From positions 1 to 14,718 of the forward strand of contig DASRVZ010000038.1 of the NCBI GenBank assembly GCA_035654835.1: a DNA stretch of 14,718 nt. Direction: 5' to 3'. Numbering within the stretch: position 1 is the stretch's first letter; the number at the start of each line of letters is the position of its first letter. This DNA is from UBA4719 sp035654835. GTDB taxonomy: Bacteria > Actinomycetota > Actinomycetes > Actinomycetales > Dermatophilaceae. The notes under the pieces are model-generated. The model had not been told where the DNA came from and made no database searches. It was given only the letters and a program-made list of their open reading frames with translations. The position numbers and the translations under genes are program-made. Of this stretch, positions 1-7,419 are shown piece by piece.

Positions 1-264
1 TTGGTCGAGATCATTCCAGGGAAGGGTTCGGGTGCCCTGAAGAAGCGTGTGCTGCGCTTTCTCGATCAGAAGGAGATCAAGGCGCTGTACCACCGCGTGG
101 AGAAGGATCCGTGGTGCGCTCGACGCGCTCGGGGCCGACCCGGGCCGCACCGAGGCCAGTGCGCTGAAGCCGTGCTTGGAGCCAGGAGCCTGCCGACTGG
201 ATATGTTCCCGCGGCCGACGACCGCGTAGTAGTCCGCGAGCTGTGCGCGCGCCCAGCCCGGTGA
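1..264 (+). pseudogene. C-terminal fragment of an Smr-domain protein
   Basis: The frame is open at the left edge, so the gene starts outside the window; the TTG at base 1 is not a credible start. Residues 2-36 (VEIIPGKGSGALK, then a helix ending YHRVEKDP) match the end of the Smr domain, a nucleic-acid-binding or nuclease domain found at the C-terminus of MutS2 and in stand-alone proteins; the GKGxG loop is its signature. Smr domains normally finish with a strand of the type NFGxxxVHF after this helix. Here the frame changes to Arg/Gly-rich sequence at about base 110 and stays open to the stop at 264. The other two frames after 110 do not restore the strand either. I read this as a truncated or rearranged gene rather than one frameshift. 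The Smr assignment is good; the cause of the truncation is unknown. Confidence 0.55.
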
Positions 265-282
265 GGGGTCAGAGGCGTCCAG

Positions 283-312
283 TTATTTTTCACGGACAAA
301 CAGCAATAAAGT
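283..312 (+). promoter_or_regulatory. Candidate hcp promoter with overlapping dyad
   Basis: An AT-rich island precedes hcp. Bases 286-300 form an odd dyad of the pattern TTTnTCnnnGAnAAA, followed by a possible -10 element TAAAGT at 307-312. A regulator of the CRP/FNR or NsrR kind would be expected for an Hcp gene, but the dyad does not match either consensus. The -35 is weak. This is a suggestion only. Confidence 0.25.
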
Positions 313-333
313 GTGCGCAGGGTCAGCCCTCAC

Positions 334-371
334 GGCTGGCCGAGGAGCCGCATCTCATCCGGCTCCCAGCC
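334..371 (+). promoter_or_regulatory. Leader hairpin upstream of hcp
   Basis: GGAGCCG (344-350) pairs perfectly with CGGCTCC (360-366) around a 9-base loop. The outer arms GGCTG (334-338) and CAGCC (367-371) extend the stem, with a 5-base bulge on the 5' side. It would lie in the 5' leader, ending 34 bases before the ATG. There is no U-run, so it is not a standard terminator. It may affect mRNA stability or regulation. Confidence 0.4.
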
Positions 372-405
372 ATCACTCACATACAGTCTTAGGTGGACGC
401 CAGTA

Positions 406-2061
406 ATGAGTATGTTCTGCTATCAGTGCCAGGAAACAACCACAGGGACCGGATGCACGATCAAGGGGATCTGTGGGAAAACTGAGGACGTTGCCAACCT
501 GCAGGATCTTCTGGTCTACACCCTCAAGGGAATCGCGGTTTATGCAGTACAAGCGCGTGAGCTGAAGATTTCGCAGAGAGCCACCGACGAGTTCCTTATG
601 GAGAGCCTCTTCAGCACGATCACCAACGCCAACTTCAGCGCAGACTCGTTTGTTGAACGTATCCAGGACGGCCTCCGCCTTCGCGAAGGTCTCCGGCAGG
701 ACATCATTGCGGCGGGTGGCAAGATCCCGGCCAATCTGGGGGATGCGGCAACCTGGACCGCATCGGTGGGTGAGTTCGAAGGGAAAGCAGCTCTGGTGGG
801 CGTTCTGGCCACAGAGGACCAAGATGTCCGTTCGCTCCGGGAACTGCTCACCTACGGCGTGAAGGGCATCGCCGCCTATGCGGAGCATGCGTATGCCCTG
901 GCGCATCAGGATGAGGGCATCTTCGCCTTCGTTGAAAAGGCCCTGGCAGCTGCCCTGGACGACACGCTCACGGCGGATGATCTCGTCGCCCTAGTCCTGG
1001 AAGCAGGTCGGTTCGGTGTTGAGGTCATGGCCATCCTGGATAAGGCAAACACCACATCCTACGGACACCCCGAACTCAGCAAGGTCAATGTCGGGGTGGG
1101 CAACAAGCCCGCGATTCTCATCAGCGGTCACGACCTGAAAGACCTCGAGGAGCTGCTGGTCCAGACCCAGGGAACCGGCGTCGACGTCTACACCCATGGT
1201 GAGATGCTCCCGGCCCACTACTATCCCGCCTTCAAAGAATATGAGAATCTCTTCGGCAACTACGGCAATGCTTGGTACCGGCAGAACACTGAGTTCGACT
1301 CGTTCAACGGTGTGATCTTCTTGACCACCAACTGCCTCGTGCCACCGAAGGACAGCTATAAGGACCGTCTCTACACCACTGGCGTCGTCGGCTTTGACGG
1401 GGTTAAGCACGTCGCCGACCGGGTGGATGGGAAATCCAAGGACTTCTCGGCACTGATTGCGCATGCCAAGAAATGCCCGCCACCGACGGAGATCGAGACC
1501 GGTGAGATTGTGGGGGGATTCGCCCACAACCAGGTCATGGGTCTGGCCGACCAGGTCGTTGACGCTGTGAAGGTCGGAGCGATCAGGCAGTTCTTCGTCA
1601 TGGCCGGGTGCGACGGCCGTCATAAGACCCGCAACTATTATGAGGAGTTCGCCCAGGCTCTGCCGCAGGACACGGTGATCCTGACTGCTGGGTGCGCGAA
1701 ATATCAGTACAACAAGCTCGATCTCGGGGATATCGGCGGTATCCCGAGGGTTCTTGACGCCGGTCAGTGCAACGACTCGTACTCCCTGGTCGTCATCGCG
1801 CTGAAGCTCAAGGAGGCCTTCGGCCTGGATGACATCAATGAGCTTCCCATCTCATACAACATCGCCTGGTATGAGCAGAAGGCGGTCATTGTCCTGCTGG
1901 CTCTCCTGCATCTGGGTATCAAGGACATCCACCTTGGCCCGACGCTTCCGGCTTTCCTGTCTCCCAACGTCGTGAAGGTGCTCGTCGACAACTTTGGTAT
2001 TGCGGGTATCACCAACGTGGAAGACGATATCGAACTGTTGATGCCGGCGGTCGTCGCCTGA
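406..2061 (+). CDS. hcp: Hybrid-cluster protein (hydroxylamine/NO reductase), class I
   Basis: Cytoplasmic Fe-S enzyme of 551 residues, the usual family length. Hcp reduces hydroxylamine in vitro and is now seen mainly as an NO reductase or S-nitrosylase under anaerobic nitrosative stress. The N-terminal cluster motif is C5-x2-C8-x8-C17-x5-C23, the class I spacing of strict anaerobes such as Desulfovibrio, not the C-x2-C-x11-C-x6-C spacing of enterobacterial class II. All expected hybrid-cluster ligands are visible: H242 (GHD), E266 (HGEM), C310 (TTNC), C402 (AGCDG), C430 (TAGC), C455 (GQC) and E490 (WYE). I chose ATG 406 because AGGTGG lies 9 bases upstream and the motif begins directly after it; a GTG at 313 would add unrelated residues. 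No hcr reductase gene is adjacent. Sampled stretches are less GC-rich than otsA, which could mean transfer. Intact and probably functional. Confidence 0.97.
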   Translation: MSMFCYQCQETTTGTGCTIKGICGKTEDVANLQDLLVYTLKGIAVYAVQARELKISQRATDEFLMESLFSTITNANFSADSFVERIQDGLRLREGLRQDIIAAGGKIPANLGDAATWTASVGEFEGKAALVGVLATEDQDVRSLRELLTYGVKGIAAYAEHAYALAHQDEGIFAFVEKALAAALDDTLTADDLVALVLEAGRFGVEVMAILDKANTTSYGHPELSKVNVGVGNKPAILISGHDLKDLEELLVQTQGTGVDVYTHGEMLPAHYYPAFKEYENLFGNYGNAWYRQNTEFDSFNGVIFLTTNCLVPPKDSYKDRLYTTGVVGFDGVKHVADRVDGKSKDFSALIAHAKKCPPPTEIETGEIVGGFAHNQVMGLADQVVDAVKVGAIRQFFVMAGCDGRHKTRNYYEEFAQALPQDTVILTAGCAKYQYNKLDLGDIGGIPRVLDAGQCNDSYSLVVIALKLKEAFGLDDINELPISYNIAWYEQKAVIVLLALLHLGIKDIHLGPTLPAFLSPNVVKVLVDNFGIAGITNVEDDIELLMPAVVA

Positions 2062-2119
2062 CGGCCATCGTCCCGCGGACATGGATGCGTGGCCCCGATG
2101 CGTCCGGTCATCCTTCCGG

Positions 2120-2151
2120 TTATGGAACGCTCGTCCTCTTATGGAACGCTC
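2120..2151 (+). repeat. 13-bp direct repeat between hcp and the kinase gene
   Basis: TTATGGAACGCTC occurs at 2120-2132 and again at 2139-2151, a period of 19 bases. It lies between the converging 3' ends of hcp and the phosphotransferase gene. Downstream, 2213-2226 can form a small GGAGC/GCTCC hairpin. The function is unknown. Confidence 0.5.
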
Positions 2152-2247
2152 ACCCGTATCGGCTGGTCGCGAAGCCTCCGCTCCAGCCAGCCACCGGCGA
2201 CATCTCCTGCGGGGAGCGTCTGCTCCAATTGACGAACGCTCAGCGCT

Positions 2248-2796
2248 TCAAGGATCAGTGACGAAAGCAGCGATAGTGGCTGCACACTCGAGCGCGGTGT
2301 TGGTTGTTGTATCCACCTGCAGGTCGTACTGCACCCCGTCGTGAACGATCACTGCCTGAGATGCCGCCATGCCTTGAGTGCGCTCAGGTCGAGCAACCTC
2401 ACGCGCCACGGCCACCTCAAGGTCACAGCGCACGCCCACCCATACGACCCGTAGACCGCAGAGTGCTGCGCGCAGCCGGTCCTGAGATTTGCGACCGGCG
2501 AGGAACACCTCGTCGATGATGACCCCGACGTCGTCATGGGCGATCGCCGCCAGTCCCTGGTACCACGCGTGCTCCAGTTGGCGAAAACGATCGTCCACTG
2601 CCACCACACCGTCGGAACCAAAGACGATCCCGGGGTCGTGAGTTGACGACGCTGGCGGCAGCGCAGCGACGAGGGTGTCCACTCCGAAAGCAAGAAACGG
2701 TCGCGGAAGCAGCCGTTGCAGCTCAAGGGTGATCGACGACTTTCCTGAGCTCGATGCACCGTTGAGGACGATCACCACGTTGCGCACGCCAATCAC
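2248..2796 (-). CDS. Chloramphenicol 3-O-phosphotransferase-like kinase
   Basis: P-loop kinase of the chloramphenicol phosphotransferase family (CPT, PF07931). In Streptomyces venezuelae the family's model enzyme phosphorylates the 3-hydroxyl of chloramphenicol. The sequence shows the Walker A motif GASSSGKSS, then LAFGVD with the Asp that is the catalytic base (Asp37 in the model), IIDEVF, WVGVRC, a conserved Arg-rich segment and the C-terminal VHDGVQYDLQVDTT. These follow the S. venezuelae protein almost block for block. The start is uncertain. GTG 2796 has GGAG 5 bases upstream and gives 182 residues; GTG 2787 gives 179 residues and places the Asp at 37; an open TTG at 2829 is possible. 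A DosR-like box lies upstream at 2842-2855. Family membership is very likely; resistance to chloramphenicol itself is only inferred, since many members have unknown substrates. Confidence 0.88.
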   Translation of the reverse strand: MIGVRNVVIVLNGASSSGKSSITLELQRLLPRPFLAFGVDTLVAALPPASSTHDPGIVFGSDGVVAVDDRFRQLEHAWYQGLAAIAHDDVGVIIDEVFLAGRKSQDRLRAALCGLRVVWVGVRCDLEVAVAREVARPERTQGMAASQAVIVHDGVQYDLQVDTTTNTALECAATIAAFVTDP

Positions 2797-2841
2797 CGTA
2801 GCTCCGTTAGGTCCGCGCCATACGGCCAATTGCTTGCCCGA

Positions 2842-2855
2842 GGGACCAACGGCAA
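2842..2855 (-). promoter_or_regulatory. DosR/DevR-like box upstream of the CPT-like gene
   Basis: Bases 2842-2855 read GGGACCAACGGCAA, which fits the actinobacterial DosR/DevR palindrome pattern GGGnCnnnnGnCCC except in the last two bases. A TATGGC element on the minus strand (2822-2817) would be the -10, placing transcription start near 2810 and the box centre about 38 bases upstream, the usual position for an activator. This is pattern matching, not proof. Confidence 0.4.
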
Positions 2856-2945
2856 GCGGAGCATGCGGCCACGGCTCACCACCGCCTCTGGTCGTCCCGT
2901 ACCCGGATGGCCTCGTGAGGCCGGGCGGCGGGGCGTGGCGCGGAC

Positions 2946-3257
2946 TCAGGCCAAGGCCTCAACCTCGCGCTTGAAGGTGGCCAGCTCGGTGTCGATGTCC
3001 TTGTCCGAGTGGTAGAAGACCGCGTCGAGCATCTTCATCAGCGTGGAGGCGTCCCAGGCGACCGTCAGTGTCGTTCCGGTGGCGTCGGGCTCGAAGGAGC
3101 AAGTCCAGACGACTCCCAATGAGGAACGCTCGACGATGCGCTCGTTGACCACGTACTCCTCCCTGGTGATGGTGGCGGTCAGATGCATGCCGAGCTCGCG
3201 GTACTTGCACTCGTAGGTGGTCACGACCCCTTCGGGTGTCCGGTGCACCGCCCCCAC
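2946..3257 (-). pseudogene. 5'-truncated SRPBCC (START-like) family protein
   Basis: The 103 residues after GTG 3257 read as the C-terminal two thirds of an SRPBCC/polyketide-cyclase-like domain. Strands with TYECKYRELGMHLTATIT, ERSSLGVVWTCSFEPD and GTTLTVAWD are followed by a long terminal helix (LDAVFYHSDKDIDTELATFKREVEAL). These domains make a helix-grip fold that binds lipids or other hydrophobic ligands and are normally about 145 residues. The first roughly 45 residues, with the usual start of the type APxExVWxxLTDP, are missing. Reading upstream in the same frame gives unrelated sequence and then a stop at 3363-3365; no other frame supplies the missing part. The breakpoint therefore lies near 3257-3265, next to the promoter region of the GH13 gene. 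Probably a remnant with no function. Confidence 0.65.
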
Positions 3258-3358
3258 GATGGGGGGCGTGCCATGGGATGCCTCCCCGGTACCCGCTGGT
3301 GAGCGTCGGCGCCACCCGTCCCCGCTCCGAGCGTGCTCTTGGCCCCATGGCTTTGCAA

Positions 3359-3395
3359 GGGACTAAAGGCCCGGGCGGCGGCACCCATGTAGCGT
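3359..3395 (+). promoter_or_regulatory. DosR/DevR-like box and -10 of the GH13 gene
   Basis: GGGACTAAAGGCCC at 3359-3372 differs by one base from the mycobacterial dormancy box core GGGACTWWAGTCCC. TAGCGT at 3390-3395 fits the actinobacterial -10 pattern TAnnnT, so transcription would start near 3402, about 36 bases after the box centre and 40 bases before the ATG. The geometry agrees with hypoxia/NO activation by a DosR-type response regulator, which is inferred. Confidence 0.5.
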
Positions 3396-3441
3396 CGGAG
3401 GACATGCGGCTTGGGCGCCGGCTCCGAGGAAGGACACAAGG

Positions 3442-4677
3442 ATGGATTGGCTCGGTTCGGTCATCTGGTGGCACTGCTACCCCCTTCGTTTCGTGGGAGC
3501 GGAAGAGCGTGCCGAAGATCGTCCAGAAGGCGAGCCGAGTCACCGCCTCGGGCACCTGACGAACTGGTTCGGCTACCTCATCGAGCTGGGATGTAACGGC
3601 CTCATGCTCGCGCCCGTCTTTGCCTCCACCTCCCACGGTTACGACACCCTGGATCACTTTCGGATCGACCCACGCCTCGGCGACGACGCGGACTTCGATG
3701 ACTTGATGAGCAACGCCAAGGAACGTGGCATCCGAGTCTGCTTGGACGGCGTGTTCAACCACGTCAGCCGCGACCACCAAATCGTGCAGCGCGCCCTCGG
3801 AGCCGGCGCCGAGTCCGAGGAAGGCCACTGGCTCAAGTGGGACCATGGACACCCCATCGCCTTCGAGGGGAACCTCGACCTGGTCGAGCTGAATCTCGCC
3901 CACCCGCCGGTCGCCGACTACATCGTGGACGTCATGACCTACTGGCTGGACCGCGGCATCGACGGCTGGCGACTGGACGCCGCGTTCGCTCCTGGGGCGG
4001 CGACGTGGCGCCCGATCATCGAACGGGTGAAAGCTGCCTATCCGCACGGGTGGATCGTTGCCGAGGTCATCCACGGAGACTATGGCGACTTCATGGCCGA
4101 GAGCGGCGCCGACTCGCTCACCCAGTACGAGCTGTGGAAGGCGACGTGGAGCTCGCTGAACGACGTGAACTTCCATGAGCTCGCCTGGACGCTGAAACGC
4201 CACGCTGAGTTCTCAGCCTCGTTCCGAGCACAGACCTTCCTCAGCAACCACGACGTGACTCGTATCGCCACCAAGCTCACCGATCCGCGCCATCTGCCAT
4301 TGGCCGTCGCGATTCTGATGACGCTGCCAGGTATCCCGACCATCTACGCCGGCGACGAACAGGGCTTCACCGGCGAGAAACTGGACCAGCCCCACGGAGA
4401 CGACGCCGTCCGACCGCCGTTCCCAGTGTCCCCTTCGGAGCTGTCCCCATGGGGCGCCGAGACCCTGGCCGTGTACAAGGGCTTGGTCGCGCTTCGCAGA
4501 GATCACCCGTGGCTGGTTGACGCCAACCTCACCACGTCCGACGTCAGCAGCACCTCCATGGCAATACATCTCAGCAAGGACGAGCAGCACCTGACCCTCG
4601 CCTTGAACACCGACGACCAGCCAGCCCGTGTGGGCGGCCTCACGGTGGCGCCGCACAGCTACGCCACCGACCGGTGA
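3442..4677 (+). CDS. GH13 alpha-amylase-family glycoside hydrolase
   Basis: Glycoside hydrolase family 13 protein of 411 residues, expected to act on alpha-glucans or small maltooligosaccharides. It has no signal peptide, so it is probably cytoplasmic. The (beta/alpha)8 barrel motifs are in order: region I DGVFNH (102-107), region II GWRLDAAF with nucleophile D179, region III AEVIHG with acid/base E208, and region IV FLSNHD with D271. GIPTIYAGDEQGF (297-309) is the usual loop before the C-terminal beta domain, which is short here (about 345-411). At 411 residues it is smaller than typical maltases or trehalose synthases. ATG 3442 has GAGGAAGGA just upstream. The exact substrate cannot be read from the sequence. 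A DosR-like box upstream suggests low-oxygen induction, perhaps to mobilise stored glucan. Confidence 0.92.
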   Translation: MDWLGSVIWWHCYPLRFVGAEERAEDRPEGEPSHRLGHLTNWFGYLIELGCNGLMLAPVFASTSHGYDTLDHFRIDPRLGDDADFDDLMSNAKERGIRVCLDGVFNHVSRDHQIVQRALGAGAESEEGHWLKWDHGHPIAFEGNLDLVELNLAHPPVADYIVDVMTYWLDRGIDGWRLDAAFAPGAATWRPIIERVKAAYPHGWIVAEVIHGDYGDFMAESGADSLTQYELWKATWSSLNDVNFHELAWTLKRHAEFSASFRAQTFLSNHDVTRIATKLTDPRHLPLAVAILMTLPGIPTIYAGDEQGFTGEKLDQPHGDDAVRPPFPVSPSELSPWGAETLAVYKGLVALRRDHPWLVDANLTTSDVSSTSMAIHLSKDEQHLTLALNTDDQPARVGGLTVAPHSYATDR

Positions 4678-4806
4678 TCCGTCCCCGAACAAGCCCCTTC
4701 ACGACAACGAGATGACCGTCGGAGAACCCCAGACTCAAACATCACGCTCACCGATGGTGGATCGGCCAACGGGCAGGCCCAGCGCCACTGAGGGATGATG
4801 ACGCGC

Positions 4807-5178
4807 ATGCCGAGCCGTATCGCCGTCATCGCAATCGACGCCCTGAACCCCCGCCTGGTCGCAGAGTTCTGGTGCAATGTCCTTGGATGGCACGTGGTGG
4901 ATGAAGACGACGAAGGGGTCATCAGCATCGCCCCGGTCGACGGCGCGTGGCCGACGATCGACGTGCTGGGCGTTGCTGAACGGAAGGCCGTCAAGAACCG
5001 GCTGCACCTCGACCTGCGCGCCGACGGCGTGGCGACGCCGGTCGAGCTCGAGCGCCTGCTGAGCCTCGGCGCGCGCCGGGTCGATATCGGCCAGGGGCCG
5101 GACGTGAGCTGGGTGGTCCTCGGCGACCCAGAGGGCAACGAGTTCTGCCTGCTCGCGAGGTCGGTCCAGGAGGTCTAA
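4807..5178 (+). CDS. VOC superfamily (glyoxalase-like) protein
   Basis: Small protein of about 123 residues with the vicinal-oxygen-chelate pattern. A first beta-alpha unit is IAVIAIDALNPRLVAEFWCNVLGW; then come RLHLDLRA near the middle and the closing WVVLGDPEGNEFCLL. It resembles the Glyoxalase_6 group found widely in actinobacteria, whose substrates are mostly unknown. Three starts are possible (ATG 4795, 4798 and 4807). I prefer 4807, since GAGGGA at 4790-4795 is then at a normal distance and homology begins at once. It follows the GH13 gene on the same strand with a gap of about 130 bases, so it could be separately transcribed. Metal binding or enzyme activity is not established. Confidence 0.82.
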   Translation: MPSRIAVIAIDALNPRLVAEFWCNVLGWHVVDEDDEGVISIAPVDGAWPTIDVLGVAERKAVKNRLHLDLRADGVATPVELERLLSLGARRVDIGQGPDVSWVVLGDPEGNEFCLLARSVQEV

Positions 5179-5730
5179 CCCGTCAGGCCTCGGCGGTGCG
5201 GTGTTACTGCCCGGCGCAAGAGCCACAGCTGCACCGAGACCCTACGGGCTGTGTTGCGACTGCGGTGCCCCATTCCCTGACAGCTCAACGCTGCACACAT
5301 GTCGCCCGATCAGGGATCGCTGACCGGGCACGGACAGGTCCGCCGAACGCACGCTCATGTGGAGATGCGGAGGGTGGGGGTATTCAATGGTGGCGGACTT
5401 TCGCACCATTGCGATTGGGGAGCGGTGGTGTGAGTCGGGTCCGAGAGCAGCACTTCCCGCGGGCGCCCTCACATCGGCCACGAACGATCCGCGGCTACTT
5501 GTGAGTGCAATCCTGGATCCGCGAGCGACGCCGCTGGCGCGGCTTCGTGTGCCGACTGCGAAACCGTTTGCGCCGCAATGGGATTCGCGGATTGAACCGC
5601 CCCGGGTTCAGCGTAGCAATCGCTGATCGGCCAGCCCCAGATCATGGATATCTCGATCGGCGATGACATTTCGGACCGGCAACGGATCGTGTGATGGTTG
5701 GTCCTACTCCGTTTGGGTACTCTGTAATAC
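5179..5730. other. 552-bp interval without a convincing gene
   Basis: Open frames here are short, overlap in several directions and look like no family I know. The interval holds the inverted repeat at 5385-5411, a GCCGC/GCGGC hairpin near 5531-5544, and a wider inverted pair ATCCGCGA (5517-5524) and TCGCGGAT (5584-5591). It may be regulatory DNA or worn-out coding sequence. Confidence 0.5.
5385..5411. repeat. Inverted repeat with 8-bp perfect arms
   Basis: CAATGGTG (5385-5392) and CACCATTG (5404-5411) are exact reverse complements separated by 11 bases. It has no following T-run, so an operator or a structured RNA is more likely than a terminator. No gene starts directly next to it. Confidence 0.5.
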
Positions 5731-5931
5731 ATGAGAAGGCTTGTGGGGCTGTTGGTCGTGATCTGGCTGGCGATCGGCGCGGTCGCGGTGGGCCAGCGGG
5801 GCTACTTCGGCTCGTCGCCGCAGAATTGTGCGGGGGTGGCGACGGTTGCCGTCACGGTCGTGGCCGGACCGATGAACTACCTAGGTGTCAACCCCAAGGT
5901 CAAGTGCCGTTTGCCGCAGCCCTCGGGCTGA
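5731..5931 (+). CDS. Small conserved actinobacterial membrane protein
   Basis: 66-residue protein with an N-terminal membrane helix (about residues 4-22, VGLLVVIWLAIGAVAVG preceded by two Arg). After it come QRGYFG, C33, a hydrophobic stretch TVAVTVVAGPMNYLGVNPK and C59 before the ending LPQPSG. I recall short actinobacterial proteins of unknown function with the same YFG...NC...AGPxNYxGVNPKxxC...PQPS pattern; the two Cys could form a disulfide outside the membrane. A possible -10 (TACTCT, 5718-5723) lies so close to the ATG that the mRNA may be leaderless; no Shine-Dalgarno sequence is visible, which agrees. No function can be assigned. Confidence 0.75.
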   Translation: MRRLVGLLVVIWLAIGAVAVGQRGYFGSSPQNCAGVATVAVTVVAGPMNYLGVNPKVKCRLPQPSG

Positions 5932-6188
5932 GCTTGAACTGGTTACCAGTCCTGTTCGCGAATATCGGTGCCACGGTGATCGAGCGGCGGAACCCTGAGG
6001 AATCTGGCGAACATCCCCGCGAGTAGGGCTGCCCTCGGTCACGGCCACCAGCGAAGGCACGTCGCGCATGCGGGACGTATCTGACGTATCAGCGTTGTCG
6101 GGGCGGGCCGGCATCCTGGCTGCCAGACTCCAACATGGCGAGGTCCACTGTCCTGGGGCGTCTCGCTTGTGCGGAGGGGGAGTTACTG

Positions 6189-6509
6189 ATGGCCAAGGCC
6201 AAGTGGAGGAATCACCCGTACCTGGAGTTGGAGGGCGAGGCGCTTGACAACCACATGATGGCCAGGCACGGCTGGAGCATGCAGATGGTGGCCGTGAAGG
6301 GCACCCAGACCCTGGCGCAGAAGCACAACTACATCGGCGCCATGCACCTCAAAGAACACCACCATTCGTCCCATACCTTGCCTCTTGACAAGGACTGGGC
6401 AACCGCCTCTCAGCGGGGTTGCTTATTCATGGACCGTCAACACAGTGTTTGTCCCTCAGAGGCATCGACATCTCCCATGATGTTCGGTGAACGCCTGGAC
6501 AGCTCCTGA
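6189..6509 (+). CDS. His-rich small protein, unknown function
   Basis: ATG 6189 follows a strong purine-rich site (GGAGGGGGAG, 6174-6183), the best reason to believe the start. The first 62 residues contain eight His (22, 27, 46, 53, 57, 58, 59, 62) in the arrangement NHMMARHGWS...QKHNYIGAMHLKEHHHSSH. This resembles the HxxxxHGWS...HxxxH layout of short actinophage and actinobacterial proteins that may bind metal; I do not recognise the family for certain. The last 35 residues look unlike a real protein, and a hairpin (6399-6422) followed by TTATT lies inside them, so the gene may once have ended earlier or be truncated. It could be a phage remnant. Confidence 0.5.
   Translation: MAKAKWRNHPYLELEGEALDNHMMARHGWSMQMVAVKGTQTLAQKHNYIGAMHLKEHHHSSHTLPLDKDWATASQRGCLFMDRQHSVCPSEASTSPMMFGERLDSS
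6399..6422 (+). terminator. Possible terminator hairpin
   Basis: GCAACCGC (6399-6406) pairs with GCGG and TTGC (6413-6422) with a two-base GG bulge and a six-base loop, followed by TTATTC. It sits inside the open frame of the His-rich ORF, so either that frame continues by chance or this hairpin is not a terminator. Confidence 0.3.
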
Positions 6510-6606
6510 GGGCGTAAGCCGGTGAGGTCTCGTGACAGCGTCATGGCCAAGCAGTAGTCAGAGATCTCGACCTTAGGCGCTCGGCGGTCTGAGATGACAC
6601 GTGATT

Positions 6607-7419
6607 TCAACCATGATGGCCTGGAGCAGAGGCGTCGCCGGTCGTGTGGCCTGACATGCGCGGCGCCTGCTCGGGCTCGAGCCCCTCCCTGACATCTACT
6701 GAAGGCTTTCCACGATCGACGCGCATCGCGTTGAAGGCAGCGGCCGTGGCCGCCACCCACGCCGCGCCCAGGACGAAGCCGCCTACGACGTCGGACAGGT
6801 AATGGACGCCGAGAGCGATCCGGGAGAAGCCGATTGCCAAGACCATGAGCACCGCGAAGGCGACGGCGACTTTGCGCCAGATTCCATGCAGGATGGGCAG
6901 GAAGACCAGCAGCAGCACCGCGTACCCGACCACTGCGGCTTGGGCGTGACCGCTGGGAAAGCTCGACCCGGGCTCATGGGCGACGGGGTGGGTCAGGACC
7001 GGGCGTAGTCGATGTACTGCTGTCTTGACAACGGTGTTCAGCAGCGATGATCCAGCTGCCGTGATCACCACGAAGAGGGCCAGTCGGGGCAGTCGACGCC
7101 AGAGCAACCAGACGACGACAACGGCCAGCACGATCTGCCATGCCAGCGCCGACCCGAAGTCGCTGATCAGCTGCATGGCGCCGACGAAGCCCGTGTGGGT
7201 TACCGCGAAGTTGTGCAAGCGGTCGCGCGCGCCGTCATCGGCCCGCAGCAGTGGCGCCCACTTGTCCTTCACCAGCAGCAGAGTCAGCGCACCGGGGACG
7301 GCAACCAGTGCCAGTGCCACGGCGGCCAGCACGGCTCGGGCACCGAATCGGGTTGTTGACTTGGCCGCTGGTGGGGAAGACTCCTCGGGCGCGTCCGGCG
7401 CGCTGGGCATGACGGTCAT
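6607..7419 (-). CDS. PAP2 superfamily membrane phosphatase
   Basis: 270-residue integral membrane protein of the type 2 phosphatidic acid phosphatase family. All three catalytic motifs are intact: K132-x6-R139-P140 (KTAVHRLRP), P155-S-G-H158, and S199-R200-x5-H206-x3-D210 (SRIALGVHYLSD). Membrane helices lie at about 28-50, 92-108, 113-131, 160-178, 184-205 and 210-230. Members remove phosphate from lipids such as phosphatidate, phosphatidylglycerol phosphate or undecaprenyl pyrophosphate on the outer face of the membrane; which one cannot be told. The ATG (7419) overlaps the stop of the upstream permease-like gene in an ATGA, so the two are probably translationally coupled. A damaged second PAP2 gene lies in the same operon. 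The tail after about 235 is polar and likely cytoplasmic. Confidence 0.93.
   Translation of the reverse strand: MTVMPSAPDAPEESSPPAAKSTTRFGARAVLAAVALALVAVPGALTLLLVKDKWAPLLRADDGARDRLHNFAVTHTGFVGAMQLISDFGSALAWQIVLAVVVVWLLWRRLPRLALFVVITAAGSSLLNTVVKTAVHRLRPVLTHPVAHEPGSSFPSGHAQAAVVGYAVLLLVFLPILHGIWRKVAVAFAVLMVLAIGFSRIALGVHYLSDVVGGFVLGAAWVAATAAAFNAMRVDRGKPSVDVREGLEPEQAPRMSGHTTGDASAPGHHG

Noticed and set aside
319..330. AGGGTCAGCCCT upstream of hcp as a third DosR-like box
   Set aside because: It is a shorter palindrome; the spacing does not fit GGGnCnnnnGnCCC.
2959..4203. 414-residue minus-strand frame opposite the GH13 gene
   Set aside because: It is the antisense of a gene with all GH13 motifs; the protein has no family resemblance. 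High-GC genes often give long antisense frames.
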